Source of the DNA: Nostoc piscinale CENA21 | GTDB taxonomy: Bacteria; Cyanobacteriota; Cyanobacteriia; Cyanobacteriales; Nostocaceae | Assembly (NCBI RefSeq): GCF_001298445.1 | Contig: NZ_CP012036.1 | Span: 6,883,525-6,947,524 of the forward strand | Length of the DNA stretch: 64,000 nucleotides | Direction: 5' to 3' | Shown here: piece after piece, positions 35,788 to 44,795 of the stretch | How the letters are laid out: each line of letters opens with the position of its first letter | Position numbering within the stretch: the first letter of the stretch is position 1 | The notes under the pieces: generated by a model | The model's input: only the letters and a program-made list of their open reading frames with translations | Databases searched by the model: none | Told to the model about the DNA's origin: nothing | Made by a program: the position numbers and the translations under genes

Positions 35788-36645
35788 ATGAATTACCCCA
35801 TTGCAGAGTTAGCCATTGCTAACAGTCAAGATTTGGTGAGTTTATTACAATTCCCCTTTATGCAACGGGCGCTGATTGGTGCGGTGTTGATGGGTATACT
35901 GGGAGGCTTACTAGGTAGCTTTGTCACTTTACGACAATTATCATTTTTTAGTCATGCCGTTGGTCATGCGGCTTTAGTTGGTGTAGCCTTGGGTGTGCTG
36001 CTACAGTTAAATCCTACTTGGATGTTACTGCCCTTTACTTTGGTTTTTGGTGTTGTTGTCCTTTACTTTGTCGATAAAACCGATTTAGGCAGTGATAGCG
36101 TACTGAGTATAGTTCTTTCTGGCGCGTTGGCGATCGGTGTCATTCTTTCTAGCTTGATTCAGGGATATCGGGGTAACTTGATGGGCGTGCTGTTTGGCGA
36201 TATTCTCGCTATTGATGCCACCGATTTAACTTTAACCTTACTCATCCTTGTAGGCAGTGCTATATTTTTATTCTCGACTTTGCGCCAGCAAATTTTACTC
36301 ACCCTCAATCCTGATGTTGCCAAAGTCCAAGGTATTCCCGTGGAATTATATCGTTACGCCTTTGTCGTGCTGCTGTCACTAGCCGTTGCTGTGGCAATAA
36401 AAGCCGTGGGAGTTTTACTAGTTAACGCCTTTTTGGTGATACCCGCCGCCACAGCCAAGCTGATGAGTCAGCATTTTAGCCGTTTTTTGTGGATGTCGGT
36501 AATTGTTGGTTCCATTAGCAGCATTGTCGGGATTCTCGTTTCCGGGATTTTTAACCTTGCCTCTGGCCCTAGTATTGTACTGGTTCAGTTCTTGCTATTC
36601 ATAGCTGTGTTCGTTATCATCAAGCTGGGTTGGCAAACTGCTTGA
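35788..36645 (+). CDS. ABC-3 type metal (Mn/Zn) transporter permease
   Basis: About 285 residues with eight to nine predicted membrane helices; GGLLGSFVTLRQLSFFSHAVGHAALVGVALG is typical of ZnuB/MntB permeases, with SVLSIVLSGALAIGVILSSL and LVNAFLVIPAATAKL. ATG 35788 is chosen because GGAG lies just upstream (35779-35782); the longer frame adds 24 unconvincing residues. It should work with an ATPase and a binding protein, but neither is adjacent, which is unusual for this family. The metal (Zn or Mn) is not determined. Confidence 0.87.
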   Translation: MNYPIAELAIANSQDLVSLLQFPFMQRALIGAVLMGILGGLLGSFVTLRQLSFFSHAVGHAALVGVALGVLLQLNPTWMLLPFTLVFGVVVLYFVDKTDLGSDSVLSIVLSGALAIGVILSSLIQGYRGNLMGVLFGDILAIDATDLTLTLLILVGSAIFLFSTLRQQILLTLNPDVAKVQGIPVELYRYAFVVLLSLAVAVAIKAVGVLLVNAFLVIPAATAKLMSQHFSRFLWMSVIVGSISSIVGILVSGIFNLASGPSIVLVQFLLFIAVFVIIKLGWQTA

Positions 36646-36662
36646 AGAAGAATTCAGAAGTC

Positions 36663-36814
36663 AGAATTCAGGAGTCAGAATAAGAGCGTGGGGTATTAAA
36701 AACGCTTATTCATCCGCCAGCGATGCAGTGAGCTTGTCGTTCGCGTAGCGTCTCCGGTAGGAGAAGTGTCTCACATAATTCCTTCTGAGTTCTGGCTCCT
36801 GACTCCTGAATTCT
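36663..36814. repeat. Inverted-repeat element (GAATTCAGGAGTCAGAA)
   Basis: The left arm AGAATTCAGGAGTCAGAA at 36663 and right arm CTCCTGACTCCTGAATTCT ending at 36814 enclose about 115 bp. The interior contains TTCGCGTAGCGTCTCCGG, another sequence dispersed in this genome type. Confidence 0.65.
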
Positions 36815-36902
36815 ATTTAGATAACTTTTTTTTTGGATGACCCTTGCAGAATCCTTTTTTGTTCGCTAAGATTATAAATCGTGGCGCAAAAACAAAGCAC
36901 CC

Positions 36903-36975
<73 letters not shown>

Positions 36976-36982
36976 TACCACT

Positions 36983-37018
36983 AAACCCCTTGAAATCCAA
37001 CGATTTCAAGGGGTTTTT
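36983..37018 (+). terminator. Terminator of tRNA-Phe
   Basis: Perfect 15-base arms AAACCCCTTGAAATC and GATTTCAAGGGGTTT with a four-base loop and a T-run. Confidence 0.9.
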
Positions 37019-37030
37019 GCTTTATCAGTA

Positions 37031-37112
37031 CCAGGACTTACACACAAAGATTTTCTATGGAGACTGGGTGTAAGGGTGTAGGGGTTTTGGATACATACAA
37101 GCCTACGGGGAA
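37031..37112. repeat. Dispersed AGGACTTAC repeat, copy 4
   Basis: CCAGGACTTACACACAAAGAT, then ACTGGGTGTAAGGGTGTAGGGG. It is followed by AGTCAAAATTCAAAAGTCAGAG...AACTTTTGACTTGATTTTG, a second small inverted repeat. Confidence 0.65.
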
Positions 37113-37359
37113 GTCAAAATTCAAAAGTCAGAGAATTTTTAACTTTTGACTTGATTTTGCTCCTATAGCCCTTCACCCTCCTCAATCCCTTGATTTTTTG
37201 TATTCGTAAGTCATAAGTAAATCACAAAATGTTTTTCATTTCGGTATTTACAAGTATAAATTTATACAGTATTATGAGGTTAAGAAAGGCGATCGCCCTC
37301 CGCCAAGAGCTTGCGATCGCCTTTCCCTAAACCCCCCATTCTGGGAGATAATTACTATC

Positions 37360-37656
37360 ATGGCACAAGTCAAAAAGTTTGCACGACTCCAACATTTCCC
37401 CCCTTCTCGGTTACAACAATTTTTAGAGGGCGAAAAGTTTAATACTCCTGTCCGTCATTTAGTTTCTGAAAACCCATCACCTAAACGAGAACGCATTAAA
37501 CACATACTCATTGGTTCTTCTCAAGCTGTTAGCAATACTATTCACCATTTGCATGTTGTTGGTTACGCCAGCACTAGTGATTGGAGTCCACTTTTACCTA
37601 CTGCTAACCCAGATGAGGTGATGAGTATTTTAATCCGTATGATTTTGATGCGATAA
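37360..37656 (+). CDS. Small conserved protein of unknown function
   Basis: The protein has 98 residues: MAQVKKFARLQHFPPSRLQQFL, a basic middle part (SPKRERIKHILIGSSQAVSNTIHHLHVVGYAS) and ANPDEVMSILIRMILMR at the end. It is soluble and basic, with an isolated gene position between a HIP1-rich upstream region and a clear terminator. No recognised family. Confidence 0.6.
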   Translation: MAQVKKFARLQHFPPSRLQQFLEGEKFNTPVRHLVSENPSPKRERIKHILIGSSQAVSNTIHHLHVVGYASTSDWSPLLPTANPDEVMSILIRMILMR

Positions 37657-37673
37657 GCAATTTCAACTATTAA

Positions 37674-37710
37674 AAACCCGACTTTAAATAAAGTCGGGTT
37701 TCTTTTTTAT
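37674..37710 (+). terminator. Intrinsic terminator
   Basis: Thirteen-base arms AAACCCGACTTTA and TAAAGTCGGGTTT, then TCTTTTTT, 17 bp after the small protein stop. Confidence 0.88.
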
Positions 37711-38288
37711 GTTTGGGTTAACTCTGATTTTAAGAATCAAAAAACCTTCGGCGAGGTCTATCGCTACAACCGCGAGTAGAAGTGTTTTCAATTATTCCGA
37801 TTTCAGTTAATCGGTAAAGCAAGTGGGACACTGCACAGACAGATGAGTTCTGGTTTCCAATAATTCCGCCTCTAAAGAATAGAAGCGGCTTACGTGAAAC
37901 TATAGGGAAACCCAACCTACGCCAGAATTGGTGTTTAGTCTTAATTAAACGGTATTGTTTTATACTCTGGCTTGCAAGTGATGGAGTTATATCATGTCCG
38001 GTTAATTAGTTGTGATTTCCACAATCTTTGCACCCCACCCCCAACCCCTCCCCGTCAACGGGGAGGGAAGACATAGCGTAGCTGTGGCGGGGTGGGGTTC
38101 TTCGGTTTTTGTAAGTAATCAAGCGGACATGATGTTACAGCATAATAAAGACTATTCAAAACTTTTATTTATGATTTTAACAATAAATAATATTTGCTTT
38201 TATTATTTGCTCAGTTTTATCTTGGAACTAAGAACAATTAAATACAAAATCAAAAATTATCTAGGTTGGTTTTAGAAAAAATTTACCT
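37711..38288. other. Intergenic region with structured repeats
   Basis: It holds two small hairpins (CCGATTTCAGTTAATCGG near 37798 and CCGCCTCTAAAGAATAGAAGCGG near 37866) and a nested palindrome at 37991-38133, then AT-rich sequence. Open frames of 61 and 87 codons follow repeat sequence and are not accepted as genes. Confidence 0.5.
37991..38133. repeat. MITE-like nested palindrome
   Basis: Outer arms ATCATGTCCG and CGGACATGAT are perfect. Inside are CACCCCACCC/GGGGTGGGG arms and a central hairpin CCCTCCCCG-TCAA-CGGGGAGGG at 38046-38067. About 143 bp, non-coding, typical of small non-autonomous elements. Confidence 0.7.
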
Positions 38289-38813
38289 ATGAAATATATT
38301 ATTAATGCCATGAAAAGTACTGCTATTTTGTCTAAAGCTTTGTTGGTTGCTAGTTTTGGAATATGTATACTACCTGTTTCCAAAACCTATGCCGTTGATG
38401 CCAGCACTACATATAATCAAACGAGTGCAGCAGCAGCAACTTATTACTTCACTGTTGCCATACCTGCTTCTGGGGCAGAACCTCTACAACAAGTGACGCT
38501 GACGCAGATTCAAGGCAGGGAAGATATTGAGTATGATATCAGACAGAGTAGAGCTTTTGTGGAAAGGAGCGATCGCACAAGCAAAAATCTGCCTATTTCT
38601 TCGGTAAGTAACTCAACTGAAAACGGTTCAGTAACAATTCAATTCGCGCAGCCTTTACCAACAGGCACAACAGTAAAAATTGCTCTCAAACCGTACCGTA
38701 ATCCTATTTATGAGGGAGTTTATTTATTTGATCTCAAGGCTGCTACTGCAAATCAGAATACAGAAAGTCAATCTCTTGGTGTAGCTCGCTTACAATTTTA
38801 CCCAAACGACTAA
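38289..38813 (+). CDS. DUF2808 exported protein
   Basis: This 174-residue exported protein has a signal peptide (AILSKALLVASFGICILPVSKTYA, cleavage likely after YAV). The mature domain contains YYFTVAIPASGAEPLQQVTLTQ and ends GVYLFDLKAATA...GVARLQFYP, the pattern of the cyanobacterial DUF2808 family. The function is unknown. An alternative start at the internal Met (MKSTAIL) is possible. Confidence 0.8.
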   Translation: MKYIINAMKSTAILSKALLVASFGICILPVSKTYAVDASTTYNQTSAAAATYYFTVAIPASGAEPLQQVTLTQIQGREDIEYDIRQSRAFVERSDRTSKNLPISSVSNSTENGSVTIQFAQPLPTGTTVKIALKPYRNPIYEGVYLFDLKAATANQNTESQSLGVARLQFYPND

Positions 38814-38881
38814 ACAGAAACACCAAAAAATTTTAGACTGTTGTCAGGTGGGCATTGCTCACCTGGCAAATTTATTATTTA

Positions 38882-39832
38882 TTAATAACCAGCGCCTTTA
38901 TCTACAATATTCCGCATGGGTTTACCACTATAGTAGCGTGTAAAATTATCAAGAAATAGTGAAATTGCTCGCTCTTTAGTTTGAGGAGAATGACCAGAAC
39001 AGTGGGGTGTAATAAAAATATTTGGTTGATTCCACAAAGGGCTTTCTGGAGGTAGCGGTTCTGTAAATACTGTATCTAAAGCTGCACCAGCAATTGTACC
39101 TGTCTGCAATGCTTTGATAAGTTCAGCTTCATCAACAATTGCACCACGGGCAATATTAATCAGATAAGCATCGGGACGCATGAGGCTGAATACTTCTGCA
39201 TCAATTAGTCCTTTAGTTTCTTTTGTCAGAGGTGTAGCAATCACCACATAGTGAGCTTCCCCTAAGAGTGCTTTCCACTCATTTGCACCTACCACTTTAT
39301 CAAAGTTAGGTAATGGTTGCGGATTACGGCGACTACCAAAAATTTTTAAACCAAAAGCTTTCGCACGCTTGGCAATTTCTTGTCCAATGCCACCTGCACC
39401 AATAATTAATAATGTTTTATCTAGCAGTTCTTCGTTTCTAAAACTTCTTTGCCAACTCTTTTGAGCTTGTAATTCATGCAGTTTTAGAAAATTTTTAGCG
39501 TAAGACAACATATAAGCGAGGACAAATTCTGCTATAGGAATAGCATGAAGCCCCGCACCGTTAGTTAGGATAATTTCACGTTCTAAATACTGTGGTGTCA
39601 GAATGTTATTGACACCCGCATTTGTGGCTTGATGCCAACGTAATTTAGGTGCTGAATCTAAAACCTTCTGTAAAGTTGTAGGCTTAATATAATACAACCA
39701 ACTGAAATATACTTCCGCATCTGTAGCATCACCATCAATATTGCCATCAACATCTGCTCGGACAATTTGTGTATCTTTAGGTAGATGCGGCTGAATCTCA
39801 TCAGCAACTTCTATCGGTAGAATTAGCTTCAC
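38882..39832 (-). CDS. D-isomer-specific 2-hydroxyacid dehydrogenase
   Basis: The 316-residue NAD(P)-dependent dehydrogenase has the dinucleotide loop LLIIGAGGIGQEIAKRAKAFG near residue 143. The catalytic Arg is in LINIARGAIVDEAELIKAL near 228, the Glu near 257 (VFTEPLPPESPLW) and the His in IFITPHCSGHS near 275. It resembles glyoxylate/hydroxypyruvate reductases or phosphoglycerate dehydrogenase-like proteins. Substrate is not assigned. It diverges from the ssuA gene across a 550-bp regulatory region. Confidence 0.88.
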   Translation of the reverse strand: MKLILPIEVADEIQPHLPKDTQIVRADVDGNIDGDATDAEVYFSWLYYIKPTTLQKVLDSAPKLRWHQATNAGVNNILTPQYLEREIILTNGAGLHAIPIAEFVLAYMLSYAKNFLKLHELQAQKSWQRSFRNEELLDKTLLIIGAGGIGQEIAKRAKAFGLKIFGSRRNPQPLPNFDKVVGANEWKALLGEAHYVVIATPLTKETKGLIDAEVFSLMRPDAYLINIARGAIVDEAELIKALQTGTIAGAALDTVFTEPLPPESPLWNQPNIFITPHCSGHSPQTKERAISLFLDNFTRYYSGKPMRNIVDKGAGY

Positions 39833-40019
39833 AATACTCTACTCCTTGAATATTTTGAGTATAGCTGAGTAATATGCGATCGCAATTACAGCAATTTTCT
39901 CTCACACCACAATCTTTAGTAACGAAACAACATTGGTGTATATCTGCCAAGTGCTAAATTCAATAAAGATTTTTTTATGATTTTTGCTGTCTCACAATCC
40001 TATAATATAACGCTTGATT

Positions 40020-40053
40020 TAAGCACTAAAAGTCTATCCGTTTACCGTATTTA
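40020..40053. promoter_or_regulatory. 34-bp dyad, degenerate copy E
   Basis: The right half GTTTACCGTATTTA fits the island consensus well; the left half (TAAGCACTAAAAGT) fits partly. Same 14-6-14 spacing. It lies about 345 bp upstream of ssuA. Confidence 0.4.
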
Positions 40054-40190
40054 ATATTAAAAACCTAAAATTTACCATAACCTTATCAATTAATCAAGTT
40101 TGTTTTTTTATCCTGTAAATACCGAAATTAAAGTAGTAATAGATACTAGCAAACTACAGGTTTACTGGAATTTTACTATCTTATAAAATT

Positions 40191-40224
40191 ATACTACTAA
40201 AAATTGGTCGAATTAGTGTATTAT
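40191..40224 (+). promoter_or_regulatory. 34-bp dyad A upstream of ssuA
   Basis: Halves ATACTACTAAAAAT and AATTAGTGTATTAT flank centre TGGTCG; 9 of 14 positions are symmetric. The centre lies 176 bp before the ssuA ATG, close to the 170 and 158 bp seen for ssuC and the GST gene. Confidence 0.6.
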
Positions 40225-40382
40225 TAAATTAATGTCAATTAATTGCTGTTTTAGCTGAATTATTTATGTATGTGAAAACCTAAATATATGTTGATGCAAA
40301 TGTTTCAATCTAGGTTGGCATTCTCTGCATCAAATCTGTTGTTCATATCTTTCTATGCAGTTTAAATCCTACTGGAGATTAA

Positions 40383-41492
40383 ATGATTAATTTTATCTTT
40401 TACAAAATTTCTACAGCATTAAAGAGGTTTTGGTTTTCTTATGTTGTACGTCAACATAAATTCTTCTCTGTTGTACCTCTTTCTGTAGCTGGTGCTTTTA
40501 TTACTGGCTTATGTCTCAGCTTGCTATTTGCCGCTTGCACAACACAGAATACAAGTAATACTACTAATGTATCTGCTAATAACTCTACTCAAAATAAAGC
40601 AACATTAGTTAGATTTGGCTATCAAAAATCAGCAATTCTCTTAAAAAGTAAAGGACTTTTAGAAAAGCGACTACAACCTGAAGGCGTATCTGTTGAATGG
40701 ATTGAATTTCCGGCTGGGCCACAGCTTTTAGAAGCAATGAATGTTGGCAGTATCGATATAGGTCATACAGGAGAATCACCACCAATTTTTGCCCAAGCTG
40801 CTGGTGCTGCTATTACATACATAGCAGGAATTATCCCTAGTCCTGCTAATTCAGCGATTCTTGTGCCTCAAAATTCTGCCATCAAAACAGTCAATGACCT
40901 CAAAGGAAAAAAGATTGCTTTTCAAAAAGGTTCTAGCGCACATTATCTGCTGGTACAAATATTAGAAAAATATGGTTTGAAATATAGTGATATTCAGCCG
41001 ATATATTTACCTCCAGCCGATGCGCGTGCAGCCTTTGTCAAAGGTAGTATTGATGCTTGGTCAATTTGGGATCCCTTTTATGCAGCAGCAGAAGAATCAG
41101 CTAATGCTCGTGTGTTAATTGATGGTGCAGGAATTAATAAGCAAGGAGGATATTACCTCGCTAGTCAAAAGTTTGCTAACCAGCAACCAGAAATTATTAA
41201 AGCAATTCTAGAGGAAATTCAAAGTTTAGAAACATGGTCTGCTCAAAATCGAGATGAAGTTGCGACGACTCTCGCTCCTATTTTGGGTATTGATTTGGAA
41301 ACCATGAAAAAAAGTACAAATAGAAGAAACTTTGGAATTAGACCAATTACACAAGAATTAATCACTCTCCAGCAGCAAGTCGCAGATAAATTCTATGAAC
41401 TAAAATTAATTCCCAAACCAATTGATGTGAAACAAGCCATGCTGACACCTGAGCAATATGCAGCTTTTTCACCTAAAACACTCAATAATTAG
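40383..41492 (+). CDS. ssuA: Aliphatic sulfonate ABC transporter substrate-binding protein (SsuA-type), first copy
   Basis: The 369-residue exported lipoprotein has a long N-terminal segment with lipobox LLFAAC near residue 51. The periplasmic domain follows: VRFGYQKSAILLKSKGLLEKRL, FPAGPQLLEAMNVGSIDIGHTGESPPIFAQAAG and DLKGKKIAFQKGSSAHYLL, all typical of SsuA/TauA-like proteins. It would deliver sulfonates to the SsuC/SsuB importer encoded 15 kb away. It is followed 11 bp later by a nitroreductase gene, likely an operon. A 34-bp dyad lies upstream. Confidence 0.9.
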   Translation: MINFIFYKISTALKRFWFSYVVRQHKFFSVVPLSVAGAFITGLCLSLLFAACTTQNTSNTTNVSANNSTQNKATLVRFGYQKSAILLKSKGLLEKRLQPEGVSVEWIEFPAGPQLLEAMNVGSIDIGHTGESPPIFAQAAGAAITYIAGIIPSPANSAILVPQNSAIKTVNDLKGKKIAFQKGSSAHYLLVQILEKYGLKYSDIQPIYLPPADARAAFVKGSIDAWSIWDPFYAAAEESANARVLIDGAGINKQGGYYLASQKFANQQPEIIKAILEEIQSLETWSAQNRDEVATTLAPILGIDLETMKKSTNRRNFGIRPITQELITLQQQVADKFYELKLIPKPIDVKQAMLTPEQYAAFSPKTLNN

Positions 41493-41503
41493 TATTCGTC
41501 ATT

Positions 41504-42325
41504 ATGAGCGATCGCACTGATTTACTCAATCTTCGTTATGGTATAGATGCTTTCAATGCAGAGATTCGTTGGAATGAGACTATATCTAATTTATTATCTC
41601 ATCGTTCGATTCGCGCTTATTTAAGCGAGCCATTACCACCAAACACTTTAGAAACTTTAGTAGCAGCAGCGCAGTCTGCATCTACTTCTTCCAATCTCCA
41701 AACTTGGAGTTTAGTTGCTGTTGAAGACGCACAACGTAAAGAAAAGTTATCACAGTTAGCAAATAACCAAGCGCACATTCGTCAGTGTCCTTTATTTCTT
41801 GTGTGGTTAGCAGATTTAGCGAGATTAGCTTACATCGCCGAAAGTCAAGGATTACCCCATGAAGGTTTAAATTATCTGGAAATGTTTCTGGTGGCGGCTA
41901 TAGATGCAGCCTTGGCAGCACAAAATGCTGTTGTCGCCGCAGAATCCTTGGGTTTGGGGACTGTTTATATCGGTGCGTTGCGGAATCACCCAGAAGCAGT
42001 CGCAGAGGTGTTGAATTTACCGCCTCATGTTGTTGCTGTGTTCGGGTTGTGTGTTGGTTATGCAGATTCATCGGTAAATGCGGAAATTAAACCACGTTTA
42101 CCCCAAGCGGCGATATTGCATCGGGAGACTTATCAATTAGAAAAACAAGAACAGGAAATTGCGTTTTATAACGAAATTATGAAACAATTTTATGATTCGC
42201 AAAAGATGAATGTTCCTGGTGATTGGTCAGAACACTCAGCTAAACGAATCGCGTTTGTGGAATCTTTATCGGGACGCGACAAATTGCGACAAGTTTTGAA
42301 CAATTTGGGGTTTGAGTTGCGTTAG
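41504..42325 (+). CDS. NfsA/FRP-type flavin-dependent oxidoreductase (nitroreductase family)
   Basis: The 273-residue FMN oxidoreductase of the NfsA branch has the FMN-binding start LLSHRSIRAYLSEPLPPNTLETLVAAAQSASTSSNLQTWSLVAV, then AAIDAALAAQNAVVAAESLGLGTVYIGALR and VFGLCVGYAD. It uses NADPH and can reduce flavins or nitro compounds. Lying 11 bp after ssuA, it may supply reduced flavin to the FMN monooxygenase of this island; that is inference. Confidence 0.88.
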   Translation: MSDRTDLLNLRYGIDAFNAEIRWNETISNLLSHRSIRAYLSEPLPPNTLETLVAAAQSASTSSNLQTWSLVAVEDAQRKEKLSQLANNQAHIRQCPLFLVWLADLARLAYIAESQGLPHEGLNYLEMFLVAAIDAALAAQNAVVAAESLGLGTVYIGALRNHPEAVAEVLNLPPHVVAVFGLCVGYADSSVNAEIKPRLPQAAILHRETYQLEKQEQEIAFYNEIMKQFYDSQKMNVPGDWSEHSAKRIAFVESLSGRDKLRQVLNNLGFELR

Positions 42326-42405
42326 AAGAGTGTTGTATGAAAGAAGTGATACCCACTGTCAAGACATCAAAAACACGATAAACTCACAAAATTTAAGTAT
42401 TAATT

Positions 42406-42828
42406 ATGACCAATACTAAAAAGATTAGTGATGATTTGAGTGCGGCTGGACAAATCACACCAGAGCAATTACAACAAGCTGCATCTGAGGGTTTTAAATC
42501 TGTGATAAATTTGCGATCGCCTGATGAGCAAGGTTTTTTGAGTGACGAACAGCAGCAAGCAGAAGCAGCTGGATTAAAATATGCCAATGTCCCTTTAAAA
42601 CCTACAGAACCAAATCACGAGTTAACCAAGGCAGCACTTGAGGAAATTGCTGATTTACCTAAGCCGATATTAATTCACTGTGCAGCTGGTGCTAGAGCAT
42701 CGGGAATTGCCTTGATTGCCAATGCGATTCAAGATGGTTTGACTGATGAGCAAATCACTCAAAAAGCCGCCGAGTTAGGAATTAGTCTAGAACAACCACA
42801 CCTGAAGCAATTTTTATTGGAAAAATAA
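42406..42828 (+). CDS. DUF442/beta-lactamase-hydrolase-like phosphatase-fold protein
   Basis: The 140-residue protein has a cysteine-phosphatase-fold signature HCAAGARAS (HCX5R) near residue 93 and the start KKISDDLSAAGQITPEQLQQAASEGFKSVINLRSPDEQ, characteristic of the BLH/DUF442 (TIGR01244) family. Members are linked to sulfide or persulfide metabolism and to fused hydrolases in other bacteria. That fits an organosulfur island, but the activity here is unproven. Confidence 0.82.
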   Translation: MTNTKKISDDLSAAGQITPEQLQQAASEGFKSVINLRSPDEQGFLSDEQQQAEAAGLKYANVPLKPTEPNHELTKAALEEIADLPKPILIHCAAGARASGIALIANAIQDGLTDEQITQKAAELGISLEQPHLKQFLLEK

Positions 42829-42975
42829 CTTGCAATCCTCATGAAAATAGGTTTACAAGTCTGCAAACCAAAAGGATTTGCCTAATCTCTGCAAGCATAT
42901 CAGGAATTATTAGCGATCGCACTCTACTGTCGGGCGATCGCTTTCTTATTCTCCATCAGTAACGAAATTCGCCTC

Positions 42976-43024
42976 TTGACTTATAAAATATGCGAAGCTA
43001 ATATTTAGATTAACTAAATATTAG
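42976..43024 (+). promoter_or_regulatory. Sigma70-type promoter overlapped by a perfect palindrome
   Basis: The -35 box TTGACT (42976-42981) and -10 box TAATAT (42999-43004) are 17 bp apart. A perfect inverted repeat CTAATATTTAG-ATTAA-CTAAATATTAG (42998-43024) covers the -10 and probable start site. It lies 16 bp upstream of the ABC ATPase start codon and is a likely repressor operator. Confidence 0.65.
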
Positions 43025-43039
43025 TATTACATCAAACTC

Positions 43040-43894
43040 GTGACTAGACTTACAGGAAGCACTGATTTGTCGGAATCTCCTGCTAGTAGCCCTCAAGCAG
43101 TGATTTTAGAAACGCAAGGATTGACGCGTTACTTTGGTAAAGCAGTCGCCGTCAATGATTTGAGTATCACAGTAGAACAAGGCGAAGTATTTGGCTTACT
43201 CGGCCCTAATGGAGCAGGTAAAAGCACAGCCATCAAGATGTTGACTACGCTATTGCCTCTAAGTGCAGGCAGAGCAACTATAGCTGGCTACGATGTAACT
43301 CATCAGGCTGCTGCTGTTAGAAGGCTATTTGGCTATGTACCTCAAGCACTTTCTGCGGATGGCAGTCTGACAGGGTACGAAAACCTCTTAATCTTTGCCA
43401 AGCTCTACGATATTCCTATTAAATATAGGCAAAGGCGTATCCGAGAAGTGCTAGATTTCATGGGTTTGCAAACTGCCGCCCATCGTTTAGTGCGTAACTA
43501 TTCTGGTGGCATGATTCGCAAACTAGAAATTGCCCAATCTATCATGCACCAACCCAAGATTTTGTTCTTAGATGAACCGACTGTCGGGTTAGATCCCATT
43601 GCTCGGACTCAAGTATGGCAACTTGTACAGCAACTGCGTACAGATTACGGTACAACCATATTTTTAACTACTCACTTTTTAGAAGAAGCCGATAGTCTGT
43701 GTAACAAAGTGACGATTATGCAGCAAGGCCGAGTTGTGATTACAGGCGCACCCAGTAATTTAAAAGCTTCGTTGGGTAAGCCAAATGCAACCTTAGATGA
43801 TGTCTTTATTCATTACACAGGCGATCAATTAACATCAGGAGTTAACTACAGTGATACAGCCAGAACCAGACGTACAGCTCAACGGTTGGGTTAA
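43040..43894 (+). CDS. ABC transporter ATPase, DrrA/NodI type
   Basis: The 284-residue ATPase starts at GTG. Walker A is GPNGAGKST near residue 57, the signature is YSGGMIRKLEIAQSI, and Walker B is ILFLDEPTVGLDP. The domain order and KMLTTLLPLSAGRATIAGYDV fit the DrrA/NodI group of drug or lipo-oligosaccharide exporters. It overlaps the permease gene by 44 bp, so the two are translated from one transcript. The promoter-operator just upstream suggests local repression. Confidence 0.92.
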   Translation: MTRLTGSTDLSESPASSPQAVILETQGLTRYFGKAVAVNDLSITVEQGEVFGLLGPNGAGKSTAIKMLTTLLPLSAGRATIAGYDVTHQAAAVRRLFGYVPQALSADGSLTGYENLLIFAKLYDIPIKYRQRRIREVLDFMGLQTAAHRLVRNYSGGMIRKLEIAQSIMHQPKILFLDEPTVGLDPIARTQVWQLVQQLRTDYGTTIFLTTHFLEEADSLCNKVTIMQQGRVVITGAPSNLKASLGKPNATLDDVFIHYTGDQLTSGVNYSDTARTRRTAQRLG

Positions 43895-44705
43895 GACAAA
43901 ACCTCTTTACCGCAACAATGTGATCTCTACAATTATTCAAATATTGACAAAAACTCTCGTGATTGCAGAGATGGAAGTGCGAAAACTCCGGCATGATCCT
44001 ACTGATTTAGTAGTTCGAGCCGTGCAACCATCACTGTGGCTGTTGATTTTTGGACAAGTCTTTACCAAGATTCGGGCAATTCCCACAGGTGATTTACCGT
44101 ATCTAGACTTCATGGCTGCGGGTATTTTAGCGCAGAGTGTGTTATTTGTAGCAATTTTTACAGGTGGGATGACACTAATTTGGGAACGAGACTTAGGAGT
44201 TGTGCATAAATTTCTTGCCAGTCCGACACCAAGAGTAGCAATGGTATTAGGTAAATCTTTAGCCTGCGGAGTGCGCTGTTTATCTCAAATATTTATTATA
44301 TACGTGTTAGCACTCTTATTAGGAGTTAAACTTAATCTTTATCCCTTGGCTGTTATCCAGGTGCTATTAATTGTCCTGTTGGGTGCTGCTTGTTTTTGCG
44401 CCTTTTCTTTAATCATCGGTTGTTTAGTAAAAACCAGGGAAAGGATGACAGGAATTGGACAGTTGTTAACGATGCCTTTGTTTTTTGCTAGTAATGCCAT
44501 CTATCCGATTTCCATGATGCCCAACTGGTTAAAGTTTTTGTCTCATATTAATCCTTTAACATACCAAGTTGATGCACTGCGTGGCACGATGTTAGCCAAT
44601 GGAAGTAGCATATATGGCTTTGGTTGGGACTGTATAATTCTGTTGCTAACATTAGTAGGCTTGACCTTAATTTGTGGACGACTTTATCCACGGGTAGCAA
44701 TGTAA
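43851..44705 (+). CDS. ABC-2 type permease, DrrB/NodJ type
   Basis: This 284-residue membrane protein has about six helices and the ABC-2 pattern (EMEVRKLRHDPTDLVVRAVQPSLWLLIFGQVF; ILAQSVLFVAIFTGGMTLIWERDLGVVHKFLASP; and MPLFFASNAIYPISMMPNWLKFLSHINPLTYQVDALRG). It partners the overlapping DrrA-type ATPase. Together they form a complete exporter of unknown substrate, possibly toxic or antibiotic-like compounds. Confidence 0.91.
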   Translation: MIQPEPDVQLNGWVKTKPLYRNNVISTIIQILTKTLVIAEMEVRKLRHDPTDLVVRAVQPSLWLLIFGQVFTKIRAIPTGDLPYLDFMAAGILAQSVLFVAIFTGGMTLIWERDLGVVHKFLASPTPRVAMVLGKSLACGVRCLSQIFIIYVLALLLGVKLNLYPLAVIQVLLIVLLGAACFCAFSLIIGCLVKTRERMTGIGQLLTMPLFFASNAIYPISMMPNWLKFLSHINPLTYQVDALRGTMLANGSSIYGFGWDCIILLLTLVGLTLICGRLYPRVAM

Positions 44706-44795
44706 TTAGGAAAATAAGTTTTTCAGATTGAAGAAGGGTTAGCTTTACTAAAAAATATCTTCGAGCAAACAGAAAATAAACCTAACCCTATTCCC

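Larger units (their letters stand above)
39833..40382. other. Regulatory region upstream of ssuA
   Basis: This 550-bp AT-rich divergent region carries two copies of the island's 34-bp dyad (one good, one degenerate), plus an AAACTAC-containing stretch at 40151. A long leader to ssuA follows. No gene is seen. Confidence 0.55.

Noticed and set aside
37730..37915. 61-codon open frame on the minus strand
   Set aside because: It follows a region of small hairpins, has no start-site support and no recognisable family; better described as repeat-like non-coding DNA.
38012..38275. 87-codon open frame on the plus strand
   Set aside because: It runs through the MITE-like palindrome (CACCCCACCCC...GGGGTGGGG) and is a product of repeat sequence.
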